A DNA stretch of 64,000 nt from Charina bottae (GCA_023362775.1 JALMGJ010000014.1:4701001-4765000); one strand, 5' to 3'; numbered from the stretch's first letter, positions 1-11,800 are shown. The notes: a model not told the origin generated them from the sequence alone. Numbers and translations: made by a program.

Positions 1-241
1 CACATTCAGGCTCAAATACAGGCCAGAAGTTACAAAATTATTATATTCGTTTCATGGGTAGGCCTGCATATATGCATTAACAGTGTTCTTCAACTGAAAA
101 TAAAGAATGAAGCTTACCTCTTTAATGTGAAGTTGCCCGAATTTGAATTTTTTTTTTACATAAATTGTGATCTCCCAGGGAACCCCTAGTGACCTCTTGT
201 GGAACCCGAGGGTGCCACAGAACCCTGGTTGAGAAACCCTG
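1..241. mobile_element. hAT-type MITE, left end outside window
   Basis: The sequence ends in GGTTGAGAAACCCTG, a hAT-like terminal inverted repeat, followed by GTTTAGAG, which would be the 8-bp target duplication. Two further copies of the same family lie at 37795-38099 (same orientation) and 49055-49363 (opposite orientation). They share the internal block 'ctcaaatanaggccagaag' and the AACCCCTAGTGACCTCT stretch near the right end. The family encodes no protein and must depend on a transposase supplied elsewhere. The left terminus is outside the window. Confidence 0.75.
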
Positions 242-519
242 GTTTAGAGGAATGGTCTATAAGCAGGAAGGGGAGTCTGGATCTGTCACACTTTATTATC
301 CTTCTCCAGTTCCTCCAAACTCTTAAGATCCACTGCTCCTATGTAAGGAATTAGCAGGCATTGAGACCTGAAACACGGTCTGAGTGACGCTAGTGTAAGG
401 ATCGCAAATCAATTCTGTCAGTCCTGTTTCCACTTAGTCACCACTGTGGAACCCACCACTAATTCCTTTTCTCTCCCCCCTCCCCCTGTAATTCAGTTTG
501 CCAGACTCCCCTCTTACTT
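242..519. other. Unassigned single-copy-looking sequence
   Basis: I see no open frame of note, no repeat terminus and no simple repeat apart from short pyrimidine runs near 465-485. Confidence 0.4.
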
Positions 520-860
520 TGCGATCACTGACTTGTTTATTTCCCTGATTAATGAACTCTGCAAATTAACCTCCACACTACTGTATAATTGCTATTAAGG
601 CTTCAAAAATCACTTAAGCATTTCTGTTGCTCGTGAGCCGATTCCATTTGGATGGCCAGTGCAGCTCGCTGATTGCAGGGAGATAGAGCCTGTCTCCTGA
701 CTTCCACATTTACAATTAATTATTGCATTTGGCACCCAAATTACCCCCAGTCTTGTGTGCTCGGCTTTATCTCTCTGCACACACAGGCCTGGCTTTTAAT
801 TAAAGGCCCTCCAAATTAAATGGAAACAAATTCAATTATTACCTCTCATTGGAACAGCCT
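520..860. other. Candidate conserved noncoding element
   Basis: About 340 bp free of recognisable repeats, with several homeodomain-type TAATTA/ATTAAT cores (CAATTAATTATTG near 713 and TTTTAATTAAAG near 796) mixed with moderately GC-rich stretches. This is a typical texture for deeply conserved enhancers. The call rests on composition alone; no alignment could be run. Confidence 0.3.
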
Positions 861-1383
861 GCAGCATATAGACTGTACTTTTTCAAGAGAGGACCTGGGG
901 AGATTCATTCCCCACTAATCCAATGTAACTAAATTTTCCTAACTATTTTTCTTATCATCACTCACGCAGCTCTATAGCCATTGGGTCAGTCTTGATGTGG
1001 ACTTCTCTATTGTTGAGTAAATTCTCTTTCTCTCTCTTTTTTAAAAAAAATGTATTTCTGTTCTCCAACTCCTCCAAGTCTCGCTGTCTGCCAGAAATAA
1101 TTTCCACATGCTCTTGTTCTATTTATATATAATTAAGAGGAATGAGGAGATGCCAATCTTTCCCCTTTTTATTAATATATATGTTTTAGTAGCATCTTGA
1201 TTCCCAAATCTTTTCTAAGGCATTACTCCAACATTTGTGTTGAGTATTCATGTTGATCTCCTATAGGGAGTAACAGGCCTTCACATCTCTGGTTATCAGA
1301 GTAACAAGATGATTATGGAGGAATTCAGGTATAATAGCGTCCTAGAATGACCTGGAATAACCCCTAAACTCTCACACTGACAA

Positions 1384-1580
1384 AGATCATTAGCCATCTG
1401 GATTTTATTTCATCTATATTTTTATTGTTATTTATATTTATATTTATATTTTGATATTATTGTATTGTAATGGGTAATGAATTTTAATAATGATCTTGTT
1501 GTAAACAGCCCAGAGTCCCCCCTTCGGAGGAGATGGGCGGTGATAAAATCCAATAAATAAATAAATAAATAAATAATCAG
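1384..1580 (+). mobile_element. L2-type LINE 3' tail
   Basis: AT-rich 3' UTR followed by the motif CAGCCCAGAGTCCCC...GATGGGCGGTGATAAAAT and an (AAATA)n tail at 1552-1577. The same ending occurs at the 3' end of the coding L2 fragment at 38936-39718, which supports the family call. Only the 3' UTR is left here. Confidence 0.7.
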
Positions 1581-2179
1581 ATATACTAACATCTCATAGG
1601 TATCAAGATGATTTAAGTGTTTGTAGAACTCAATTGCTTGTATTGCGTTTTTGGGTCATTTTTCATTTTTATTTATATTCTAAATAACCTCTTTGTCAGC
1701 CCTGTTGAAAACTCCCCAAATTAAGGGTGAGGAATGACAAGGCTTTCTTGAAACTGGTTGACTCATTGGGGTTCCTTGTCCCCAAAGTTGCTTTGAGTCA
1801 AAACCTTCTGAAACATATGGAGAGAAATTCTGTTCTGGACAGCTTTGCAGTCAGCTCATGAATCTTTTTTTTTTTTTGACAGTTGCCTGCCAAGAAAATT
1901 AGTTGAGGTTATTTCGCATCAGCAGAGTATTTGTTAAGATTTTCTGATCCACCTAGAATAGCATCGGAGTTCTAAAAGTCAAGGTATTTATATCCTGCCT
2001 ACATATATAGGGAACATCTCTGCTTTAGTGGAAATAGTCTATGGCAAATTTGCTGTTAGGGAGAGAGAGAAAAAAGTAGATTTTTCAATCTGGCTTGCAA
2101 AACCAATGCTTCTGCAGCAGAAGCTTCTTACTGTGTTCTGGTCAACCTACAGCCTTATGATAATAACAGGTGAACTCTT

Positions 2180-2440
2180 TTTGAGTGAGCTTAATTCCTG
2201 GTGACTTTGTGCTGATGGCCATCTTGTCTTTCTGCCAAAAATGTACAAGTGGTTTCCCATTGCCTTCCTCCAGGGTTGTGGTGTGTGTGTGTGTGTGTGT
2301 TTTATTTCCATTCTTGCCTATGTCTTTGGAATGTCCTGGAAGGCTTGCCCTGAAATATGAACGGTGTCCAACTCTGCTTCGCTTTCTTGAGATCAGCCAT
2401 GGTGAGCAAGGTGTCAGCCCCTGTTGCAATCGGTGGTAAA
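2180..2440 (-). mobile_element. 5S rRNA-derived SINE, degenerate
   Basis: On the minus strand, 2345-2435 resembles 5S rRNA: a GATCTC box followed by an AAGC-AAGCAG block, the region of the 5S internal promoter. The remainder (2180-2280) has the 'ggaaggcaatgggaaaccact' and 'caccaggaattaagct' type body and tail seen in the other copies at 46735, 57585 and 62735. A (TG)n run at 2279-2300 lies inside. The family fits the squamate 5S-Sauria-RTE type. This is an old copy with many substitutions. Confidence 0.55.
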
Positions 2441-4060
2441 TGATGAGTGATTATACAGTATTTCCCTTTCAAAAGCTTGTTTCTGCTTTCTGTTCCTCAT
2501 CTCTCCTTCTTTCTGGGAGATTCTGCAGCGAGTGAGACCCTTAGATTTCAGCCTTCTCATCAGAAACATTGCTTTTTCTTCTGGATATAGCAGGCTTCTT
2601 ATATGTGTAGGAGAGCAGTATCCAAGGCTGTTTCTTTCCATGCTTAAACTTTTTGTACAGCTTGCAAACTGAGCTGCAACAATGCCTCCACAGCATTTTT
2701 TTTCCTTTTCCTATGGTATCTTAAATAGCCCGTTACTCATCCTCTGGGACCAATCTCTTTCAGTTGTGTTCCATTTTTTAAAAGTTCTCTAACCTGCTAA
2801 ACAAATCTGGCTTGCCTTGCAATGCATCATATCCAACTAGCAGTTCTGCAATATGTTTTCTTTCTCAGCTGCTTCCTCTCTCCTAAGAAATAGGCAGAAT
2901 TCTGTTTTGCCTGCCCATCTAGTTCCCAGATTAATATGCATTAATTCCCAGACTAATATGTAGACTGTCATAGAGCTATCTTTTATACTGTACTCCTCTC
3001 TGAATGTTGTGACACAGTTTTCAGCTCAAATATACAAAAATAGATAAATTAGGAAGAGATGAATACAAAATACATGTTAGGAAAAACTGCTTCTGAAAAA
3101 CACATGTAAATTTGCATGATTCATTATCATTATTATTTTTATTATTATTATTATTTTAATGGAAGATGATACTGAAATTGGATGGGACAGAATTGGGACT
3201 AAGTGAATACTTGCCAAATTGATGTAGACCCGTTATATATAGATTGATGCTTAAATATCTCTTCTTGTCTGTTTCCCTAATATTAAGTGACTGTCTTGGA
3301 CGTATTTACTTGCTTAAAATTACATGCTGAGGGCACTGGTTTGCCCTTACAGTGCTTCCCTCTTTCTGCAGTGCATGCAGCTGCCACTCCTAGAAAAATA
3401 CAGGGATCTATTAATAACCGAGCAAAGATTGTAAAGATCTGCTTAATTATCCAGCACTTTAGAGGGCCTTGGGAAGTGCAGTGGACAGCAGGGAATTGCA
3501 AGTCAAAGAATTTTTCCCCTCTGCAGGATGGGTGATGGTACTGAAGAGGAAAGAAGAAATGATATTCTGGGCATGAACAGAAGGGGAAAAAAGGAAGGGA
3601 AGGCGATGGAATAGAACTGTCACAGAGAAAAAGAGGCAGAAGAAAAACCCCTAAAGAGATGGAAAAATTGGGATTCCACTAGTATCAATATTGTTCTATG
3701 CCTGAAATGAAAAACGCATGATCTGCTACTGTACATTAGTTTTTCATAACAGGAATGTTATTGCTGAATCTGGAGCAGTGATAATAGTAATTGTAATAGT
3801 AGTAGTAGTAATAATAATAATGCAATGACTTAATTTGAAATGCAATGCACAATTTACATTTCAGAACTCTATTAATTTAGATTTATGCTTGAAAAGAAAG
3901 GGTGATGCACAATTAAGATATCTGCACTGTGCAGCAGTGATTCAAAATTGCACTGATGCCCATAGTTTGAACAGAGAATGTGATGCATAATTGCAGGTGA
4001 CCCATTTCATGAAGACTGTAAACCTGTCTCCCTACCCTGTTTTATAGGTAGATCCTTGAC
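2441..4060. other. No gene seen; AT-rich intergenic
   Basis: The stretch contains only short impure (ATT)n near 3130-3155 and (AGT/AAT)n near 3798-3822. Open frames at 3283-3535 on both strands are short and overlap each other, with no recognisable domain. Confidence 0.5.
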
Positions 4061-4064
4061 ACAT

Positions 4065-4124
4065 GCAGTGCCGCCCAGAGTCTACTGTTGTAGAGATGGG
4101 CGGTGATAAATTCGAATAATAAAT
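4065..4124 (+). mobile_element. L2-type LINE 3' terminal tail
   Basis: The short GCCGCCCAGAGTCTAC...GATGGGCGGTGATAAATTC motif marks the last ~55 bp of an L2 3' UTR. It runs directly into an expanded ATAAT repeat, so the A-rich LINE tail probably seeded the microsatellite. Confidence 0.65.
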
Positions 4125-4186
4125 AATATAATATAATATAATATAATATAATATAATATAATATAATATAATATAATATAATATAA
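4125..4186. repeat. (ATAAT)n microsatellite
   Basis: About 12 near-perfect pentanucleotide units directly downstream of an L2 tail. Confidence 0.95.
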
Positions 4187-4251
4187 AAGGAACTGAGAAG
4201 AAAAATGAACAAATTCCATGCATTCTTGCAGAGGAAGAGGAGGAGGAGAAG

Positions 4252-4253
<2 letters not shown>

Positions 4254-4309
<56 letters not shown>
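4254..4309. repeat. (ATC)n microsatellite
   Basis: About 18 perfect trinucleotide units. Overlapping open frames encode only poly-Ile or poly-Met and are artefacts of the repeat. Confidence 0.95.
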
Positions 4310-4724
4310 GAGAGATGAGGGGTGGGTGAAATGGGTCATGTTTGTCTCTGCAGTTGATGGAATGCTACAGGAGAGGAAGATAAGTTGGTTGGCATTTAAT
4401 TTGTTCCAGACATGCACCATGGAAATGCAACAAGAAAGGAACCAGCTCAGTGGAGAACAACATTCCAAAGCTAGTTCTCATTGTTAGGGCAGCAGGACAT
4501 AGACCATTCAGAGTGACAGTAAGCCCCAGTTCTGCCCCCCTACACCAAGCAGTGTCTCAGAGATAATTGGGCTAAACCAAGATATAGATAGTTTCTCTGC
4601 TATGGAACGCAGCATTTTTTTTTCCATTTACAAACTCCCTAGTGGGGAAGGTGATTTTGTATTTCAGTCTTCCAGCAGCTACTGAGATGTAACCTCTGCA
4701 GCTGGAATATTGGTGTGAATGTTG

Positions 4725-4813
4725 TCCTTCCTTCCTTCCTTCCTTCCTTCCTTCCTTCCTTCCTTCCTTCCTACCTACCTACCTACCTACCTACCTACCT
4801 ACCTACCTACCTA
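4725..4813. repeat. Compound (CTTC)n-(CTAC)n microsatellite
   Basis: A CTTC tract to about 4770 switches abruptly to a perfect CTAC tract to 4813. The one-base unit change points to point mutation followed by expansion. Confidence 0.95.
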
Positions 4814-6600
4814 GGCAGGATTTGTAGATAGAGAAATTTGGGGACCACAAAATTTGCAGAAGTCTTCTCCTCACTATTAGGCAGTGGTTCTCTAAGATTT
4901 CAGGCAGGAGGCTTTTCCAGCCCTAACTAGATCCTAGTGAAGTCTATACTATTGCAGTTGTCTCTCCTCAGTCTTCTGTCCATTGGTCAGGTGGCAGGCT
5001 GACTAACTTCTCTTTTTGCTGGCAAATACTGAATGCTGTAAAATGATTGCCAGGTTGACACCCCATAGAAATGTAGAGTTGCGGCTTCCAGAAATCCCAG
5101 CCAGCAGAGCATCCAGGGAAATCTTAAAACTGAAATTCAGATAAATCTGGATTAGGTGAGGCTGCTATAATATGATGATGGGCATTATCTGTTGCTAAGT
5201 TCTGAACTGTTGTACTAGAAAGTAATAACTGTTTCCTTCCCCAATAGTATATCTGTATCCATCATTGACAAGTAGGAGCTGATGCATAGTAGCCTTTTGT
5301 CAGCAAATTCAGCAGCTATGCAAGTAGAAAATGAGGAAGGTGCTATCAGGCCTTCTGGATGAAAGTATTAAGAATCCAGGCAAGCTTTCCAAGAACATTT
5401 GCCACTGTTGAAACCATGGCTCCGGATGCCAAGAAGATGGGTATATGAATCAAGGCAGGAAAGGTATGATTATTCAAGTGTTGAAACAAATAATTTCTGG
5501 TAATCATACTGGGCACGCTGTTGCTTACAGAGCCAAGATAACACCTTCAAGCCAGAAGAATATATTTCCAACTTATATCACCGCCCATCTCCCCCCACAA
5601 GGGGACTCTTGAATAGAATATTAATGGGGAACACCAACTTTGCAGAAATACACACTAACCTTTAGAAACAAAACCTTTAAAAGGTTGGGAGATTCAAAAT
5701 AGTCAATCCATGAGCTAAAGCATTGGACCAAACCAATGAGTTTCATCTGGACCATTGGTCAGATGCAGTACAATGCAATTTGCATGAATTTCCATGGTCA
5801 GAATTAAAGTTTTCTGTCCTCCCCTTCTTTCTGTCCCATTGCCTTCCTTAAATTGCTGTATAAATAATAATAAAATCTGTTTTTCTAGTCCTCTCCACAC
5901 CTTTTGTAGGGAGGATCTTCTTACTTCTCCTATTCATTCATAGCTCACTATTGTGATTTCCCCAAAGCATATCTGTCTGGAGGATGCAATGTCATTAATG
6001 ACAAAAATGTCATTTGATGGGAATATTTTCCACTTGTTTTTGTCATGCTCATGGAAAGCTCTCTCTCAAAGTCATAAACATTTCATAAGAATCAACCCTA
6101 GAGGATATAACTAACACATAACATTTGGCATCTAAGTATTAAGAGTCTGGATGAGGACAATCTTAGTAAATATGATAGTAATCATCTCAGTACGAACCCT
6201 CTAAATATTGTGTGTTTGTATGGAAGAGTTGCATAGTAATTCAAGTATAATTGGATTCAGAGGACAGATTCTCCTGAAGAGTGGTTAAAATCCTCAGGTT
6301 TGTTCACATTTATGGCAGATTAATTCCAAACAGTCACTGGAAATAAAACATTAACCTTTGCATTTTACTTAAGTACAGCTGTTTTGCATACAATATTATA
6401 GATGTAGAATTCTGGCATGTTGTGTACTCCATGTGGATTTTTATCACCTATAAGAATAAGAATGAGAAAATTTGGTGGACTAAACAATTAGCTAGCTGTC
6501 CTTCCTTTTTTTGAATAGCCCCATATTCTTCACCATTGAGGTGTGTTGCTTAATTGTTACTGTAATCCCAAGACTTTTTTTATTTTTGTGGTTGTCTTTA
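4814..6600. other. No gene seen; one short L2 tail trace
   Basis: The only recognisable item is an antisense L2-like ending at about 5575-5622 (ATCACCGCCCATCTCCCC...). The rest shows no long open frame and no repeat terminus. Confidence 0.5.
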
Positions 6601-6603
6601 TCC

Positions 6604-6637
<34 letters not shown>
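6604..6637. repeat. (ATC)n microsatellite
   Basis: About 11 perfect units of CAT/ATC. Confidence 0.95.
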
Positions 6638-6638
<1 letters not shown>

Positions 6639-7419
6639 CACCTTTTTATTTATAACTCAATTACATTAAGCCATGATTTGTTTAGCCATTATTGTTTAAT
6701 AAGCCACAATGACTGGCTCATACATTATGCTAAGTAACGGCTTGTTTTAATTATAGCTTTTTGAATAAGCCATTGTGGCCTGGGTTCACCCATCCTAAAC
6801 CATGGTGTAAAGTCATAATGATTGAGTTGCATAATATGTTAAATAAAAGCCAGCAAGCCTCATGTATAGCTTAGTGCAGTGTGTGAACACAATCTAGGTG
6901 TGTATGACAGAGACAGAAAGACAGAGAGAGAGCAACAGTAGTAGAACTTTTGAGTAAACATAAGAAATTGTGAGAAAATTTGTGAGAAAATTTGTGAGAA
7001 AAATGAGTGTTTCTCAGCCTCAAAATGGGTTTCTCTCAGACAAACCTCACAGGGATTTTGTGGGCATAAAATGAGGGAAGACCCCTGTAAGATGCCTTTA
7101 GCTCTCCAAGCAAAAAGTGGGGCAGAAAGACAAAACTGGCTGGATGAATGAATGAAGAAAAAACAAACAAATAAATAATGTCTGATTCAATAACGTAGCA
7201 GGATTTTAATGAAAATTTGATGCAACTTTTTCAGCATTGTCCTTTTTTTACAGTTTGACTATGGATTAATGCATTGCTTTGCACTTTCATTGCAAGGATG
7301 GATACTATATCCATCATACCTTTGCTAAGTATTCTTGATTATCCCTTATATCCTCCTTCAGTGATTACCCTCACCCCTCCCTCTTCACCTTCTATTTGTC
7401 CCTACCTCACCCAGTCTTG

Positions 7420-7575
7420 TGAAAGGGCCGGATGGCTTTGCTAAGTGTGATTGGAATAGTTTGTTTTTAAGCTCCACATAAGCGCTGTGCGGGATTTATA
7501 GCATCTTCATCTTTTCCAAATCGACCCACTGGGAGCCATTAAAATTTTATTGCTCCCTGGCTGGAACAGAATAGA
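7420..7575. other. Candidate conserved noncoding element
   Basis: A repeat-free block of mixed composition with AGCGCTGTGCGGG and CCATTAAAATTTTATTG segments, lying between AT-rich spacers. It looks enhancer-like in texture, with no direct proof of conservation. Confidence 0.25.
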
Positions 7576-7644
7576 GTAGATGGCCACTGTAAATGCTAAG
7601 TTTCCAACCTGAATGCTTTATGACTGTATTGAATCCTGATCCAC

Positions 7645-7800
7645 TTGGACATTTAGTTATTTATTTATTTACATTATTTATACGCCACCCAATGACCAAG
7701 TTTCTCTGGGCTATTGGAGGAAAAATAAAAACCATATCACAGTTGAAACTTAAAGTAAAACAGGCTACAAACACAAAACACAAACACTTTGTTTCACTGT
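7645..7800 (-). mobile_element. L2-type LINE 3' UTR, antisense
   Basis: The sequence has TTTATTTATTTAC, then ATTTATACGCCACCC and a degenerate CTGGGCTAT block, then an A-rich stretch. This is the reverse complement of the L2 3' end seen in other copies in the window. Confidence 0.5.
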
Positions 7801-7984
7801 AACAAAGCTTTCCCCATTGTGCTTGTTCTTTAGTTGTTTGGACTTCTAATTCCAGAATCTTTCAGCCAGTATGACCATCGTTAAGAATGATAGGATGTGA
7901 AGGCACGTACCAAAGGTACCAAGTTTGGAGAAAGCTGCTTGAATATTGTAATTAAAATATTTGGCTTGACAGTAGGCATACATA

Positions 7985-8307
7985 AAAAGGTAAAGGTTCC
8001 CCCTGCACATTTGTGCAGTCGTGTCCGACTCTAGGGGCCGGTGCTCATCTCCGTTTGTTAGCCAAAGAGCCAGCGTTGTCCGAAGATGCTTCCATGGTCA
8101 TGTGGCCACTTGACGCGCGTGGAACGCTGTTACCTACCCACCGAAGTGGTACCTATTCATCTACTTGCATTTTCATGCTTTCGAATTGCTAGGTTGGCAA
8201 GAGCTGGGGCGAGTGCGGGAGCTCACTCCGCACGCAGGGCTAGGGATTCGAACCTCCGAACTTGTGATCGACAAGCCTGGCGTCTTACCTGCTGAGCCAC
8301 CACGCCT
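7985..8307 (-). mobile_element. tRNA-derived SINE with Bov-B-like tail
   Basis: Full-length or nearly so. Read on the minus strand, the head is GTGGTGGCTCAGCAGGTAAG with a B-box GGTTCGAATCC, followed by a shared body and the tail GAGTCGGACACGACTGCAC, which matches the 3' end style of Bov-B (RTE) LINEs. The head lost GGAAGATC relative to copies at 22898, 46218 and 54098. Flanking CATACATA direct repeats (7977-7984 and 8308-8315) fit a target-site duplication. Open frames across it (8086-8458) are shadows of the SINE. Confidence 0.88.
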
Positions 8308-8309
8308 CA

Positions 8310-9395
8310 TACATATCATGTGGCTAATTAAGTCAAACAGAGTTCCTAACCCTTATGTGATTGGCCCAGGTAAGGTGCTCGATAAATCCAGCTCTGCAAG
8401 CCAGAGAGGTCACTGGGGTAGGCCAAAAGGCATGGCTAGTGGTCTATATTTGTTTTGATACTCTAAAAGTATAATATCCCTTTGTTATGCAAAGAGCTGG
8501 GCTCAAATGGTCTTTTGAAAATGTCCACCACATCTGGACCTTTTGAGAAATCAAGTGGATAATTTCACCAACTTTCTCCAGGGGAAAGATTGATTCTCCT
8601 ACGATTTCTCAAGAACAAGGCTGCCTTTTAGTTGTGACAACAACATTGCTACTGAAAAAACATCATGAAAAGCAGGAAAAAATAAGTGGAAGAACACCAT
8701 GCTCCAACCATAAAAATTGCTCTGGTGTATGTGTGTGTATGTGTGTGTGTATCCTTTGAATGAATTTCTAAAGCAAATTCTCTTTCAGGAAATGGAATGA
8801 AAACTGCTAGAACAAAAGCAGGAGGATTTCTCCGCTGGGCATTGCATATCACAAACAAAGTTTTAGCTGAAAGCAGTAAGACATGTCTTCTTTTCTTGCT
8901 TCCAGTGGGACACCAAAGTCAGAAGACAACCAAGCACCCCATATCAGAATTATGGTGGCAACCTGGACTGGAAACAGTTAATCCCAGGAAAAAAGACTCC
9001 CTGAGTTCTGATTAGTATGATTTATTAAAATGCAGCAGAACAGTTGCACTACAAACACAAGAATTCCAGCAAGTACTCTACTTTCAAATGAGAAGCTATA
9101 TATAGGCAGATTAGGGCAGATTATGTGCTTTCTATGTAAAGGGAGGGAGCCTTATCTCTTTAGTAAAGTTGGGACAGACTGCATCAAATTGATTGTTTGG
9201 AAATGACTGCTTGACTTCTTATTGCTCTGAGAACCTGCTGTCACACTCAGCCTGCTACCGTTAGGCTGTGCTTGGGTTCATGAACTGTATCTTGTGCACG
9301 TCTGATATAAATAATATTGTATCATGGCAGAAGAAAAGGGTTCAGTCCCTTCCACAGTAGCAAGGGGGTTGCAGTTTCCTGCTGAACTCTTCATC
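8310..9395. other. No gene seen
   Basis: Contains a short impure (TG)n at 8725-8752. The stretch 8990-9270 has an antisense-LTR-like feel (TTTATTAAAATGC near 9021), but no terminal repeats or coding region could be found to support that. Confidence 0.4.
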
Positions 9396-9399
9396 ATTC

Positions 9400-9640
9400 G
9401 AGAGCAGGTAGTTTTTGCCAGCATGTTCTCTAATTTAATTACTTATCCTTGTCTCAAATGGTTTATGGTATACCAGGCCATTTAACGTGCCATAAGCAAA
9501 TGGCTCTTGAAAGAGGGAAGAGAATTTATTTGTTTTAGCAAGCTACTCCAGCAAAAGTCTATTTCCTCGGCTAATTAAGATTCCATTTGCTAATTTAAAT
9601 GTTATGCTAATTAAAGCATAATTCTCAAACTGTAAAAAGA
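9400..9640. other. Candidate conserved noncoding element
   Basis: A repeat-free block with clustered homeodomain-type sites GGCTAATTAAG (9570), GCTAATTTAAATG (9588) and ATGCTAATTAAAGC (9603). The last is also octamer-like (POU). Called from motif clustering only. Confidence 0.35.
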
Positions 9641-9955
9641 CTTTTTTTATTACAAAAGAAGAAGAAGATAGCATGAAAGGAAATCTGTTGGCCTTTAGGA
9701 ATCACATTAAATTTATTGCATGATAGATACAATAGTGAGTGAAATTATTATTTCATGTTACAGATGTTTTGGGGGAAAGGGGGCTGCTGTTTATTCTTTT
9801 CCTTGTACCGCATCCTTGATGGTGATCAACTCATTATCATTGAGTTTTTCCATACTACCAAGTTACAGTGTTGTCCACCTATTCGTTGATCTTCACAGAA
9901 CTATGCTACAACGAAACTAGCTGTTTCATTAATGATCCCTACGCTGTCTCTATTG

Positions 9956-10227
9956 CAGAGCTTTCCAAACTTTTCATGTTGGTGACACACTTTTTAGACA
10001 TGCATCATTTCACAACACACTCTTACAGCAGGGCATCATTTTGCAACACACTCTTACAGCAGGGCACAAGGCAGGCACTAGGACCTGCGCGGAATCCTGG
10101 CAGGGCAGGTTGGGAGGCAGCAAGGCAGGCACTAGGACCTGCGTGGAAGCCAGGAGGCAGCTGCGACACACCCAGACACTGCAGTCGACATACTAATGTG
10201 TCCCAACACACAGTTTGGAAAGCTCTG
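9956..10227. mobile_element. hAT MITE, full length with 8-bp TSD
   Basis: 272 bp. Termini are CAGAGCTTTCCAAACTTT and the inverted AGTTTGGAAAGCTCTG. Perfect 8-bp target duplications CTCTATTG flank it at 9948-9955 and 10228-10235. The interior has two copies of an 'aaggcaggcactaggacctgcg' type unit (near 10069 and 10123) and two of 'acacactcttacagcagggca' type (10014 and 10048). It is the same family as 58483-58752. The frame 9868-10299 crosses it by chance. Confidence 0.93.
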
Positions 10228-10235
10228 CTCTATTG

Positions 10236-11690
10236 CCTTCACTTCCAGTCACTAGCAGTTTCCTTCCTTCACTCCAAGGTGCTAGATGACAGAGTCTAAC
10301 AGATTTTCCACACTCCAAGTTTGCCCTGGACAGTGTTGGAATAAGAGGGAAAAAGCTGCTTTAACACCATTAGAGTTAAAGGTGACGTAAGCCTGTTCAT
10401 GCATGGGCTGGGGGCAAGATAAAAGTGACATCATGGGGACATAGCTGAAAACAAATATTGCCAGTTCATCTTTGTACCACGTTTAAGTGAAAATGGGAAC
10501 AGAGCCATAGCTTTCTGCCAACAGCATGGCTTGATTAGCATCTTCATTGCATCTCCATTACATTCTAGAATGAAGTCACTTTAAGCAGTTCACTGTCCCC
10601 TGTCAACATGAAAGTGCAGTTCTATCTCATACCCAGCACAATTTTCTTTCCCTTTCTCATGTCTTGACAGACACCTTGCTTTGCATTTCTCTTTCGATGA
10701 CAGGTGGCAGTTGAGGTTGATAAAACTGGCATTTCTGCTCTGAGAAGCTCTAGTTCTCAATGTTTGTGGCACCATAGGATGGGTGGATAGCTCTATAATT
10801 CATTAGTGGAAAAGACTCATTGTCTACAACACACTTCTCTCTAATGGGTATCTCTTGCTACAGTGGTTTTAGATGATACAAAGATATGATCAATTTGCCT
10901 TGGGACATCTCAAGGCCAAAGACCATGCTTTTCAGCTCCAGGCTGTGCATATGAGTGAAATCAGGAATTTGTAACAAGATGTAGCATCAAAGTCTCATCA
11001 AGATCGTAGGAGGCCTAAGCTCTCAATCACCAGCACCAATTGCTTTCTATGAATCAGTTCTTCCTCATTTTAATGCTTACTAAGGTGCTGGTACAAATGG
11101 CCTTTCAAAATTTGCCACCAAATTAGCAGGCAGAGAAATTGGGTGGACATTTCTCCAATCATATCTTAAGATCAGACCCTGGCGACAAGTATTCAGACAC
11201 CTACTGTCTGAAAAAGCCCAGGAGAAAGTTCCCTTGAGATGTCTTTCCTTGAGATTTAGTGAGGTGAATTGTGTAATGAAAGACAGAAATTCACACACAA
11301 ACCTTGGTCACCTCATTACTTAAGAAGTTCATGACCACAGAGGCATTTGCAGAATCCAATGATTTTTGTCAAAAGGATGAAGTGAGTGTTGTGACCTCAC
11401 AATGTAAGCTCTGTCCCTTGTGTACATGGACTGTATGTAACATCATGACACTTGCACAAAAGAGGCAGAGTTCACATCATGACAGTGTGACACCCATTTT
11501 GTCATTCCCCCCAACTGATGCCTCTAATTGTCTGTAAACTTGTCCCCAACTTGAACATCCTATTTTCTTGCTAATGAAACATAAATGATGTACAGTATAT
11601 ACATACACCTGAAGATACCCCTTTCTTATAATTTACTTTTAAAATCCTGTAGAACATGTGCAGATTGACCTATAACTGAGAAACTTTCTC
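10236..11690. other. No gene seen
   Basis: Mixed-composition spacer. No terminal repeats, simple repeats or recognisable domains on either strand. Open frames are all under 80 residues. Confidence 0.5.
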
Positions 11691-11696
11691 TAGAGC

Positions 11697-11800
11697 AGTG
11701 ATTCTCAATTGTGGCAATTTCTACTCCCAGAGTTCTCAGATACGGCCTGCTGGCTGGGGAATTCTGGGAGTTGAAGTCCAGATGCTTAGAAGTTGCCAAG
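11697..11800. mobile_element. Small palindromic hAT-like MITE
   Basis: Begins CAGTGATTCTCAATTGTGGC and contains GGGGAATTCTGGGAGTTG followed by AGTCCAGATGCTTAGAAG and a degenerate right end. The same short family occurs at 20781-20861, 22585-22672 and 63811-63880, where the end reads AAGGTTGAGAAACACTG. The termini resemble hAT ends. Possible CTCTAGAG/ATCTAGAA flanks are too imperfect to prove a target duplication. Confidence 0.6.

Noticed and set aside
8086..8458. Open frames with a repeated RIARLARAGASAGAHSARR peptide (also near 22876, 46190 and, in another frame, 54279)
   Set aside because: They are translations of the same tRNA-derived SINE on either strand, not a protein family.
8990..9270. 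Possible antisense LTR (also considered at 19240-19670 and 61790-61870)
   Set aside because: Only a loose TTTATT-type polyadenylation signal in antisense. No paired LTR, primer site or coding region was found.
9868..10299. 143-aa plus-strand frame
   Set aside because: It spans the 9956-10227 hAT MITE and is a chance frame.
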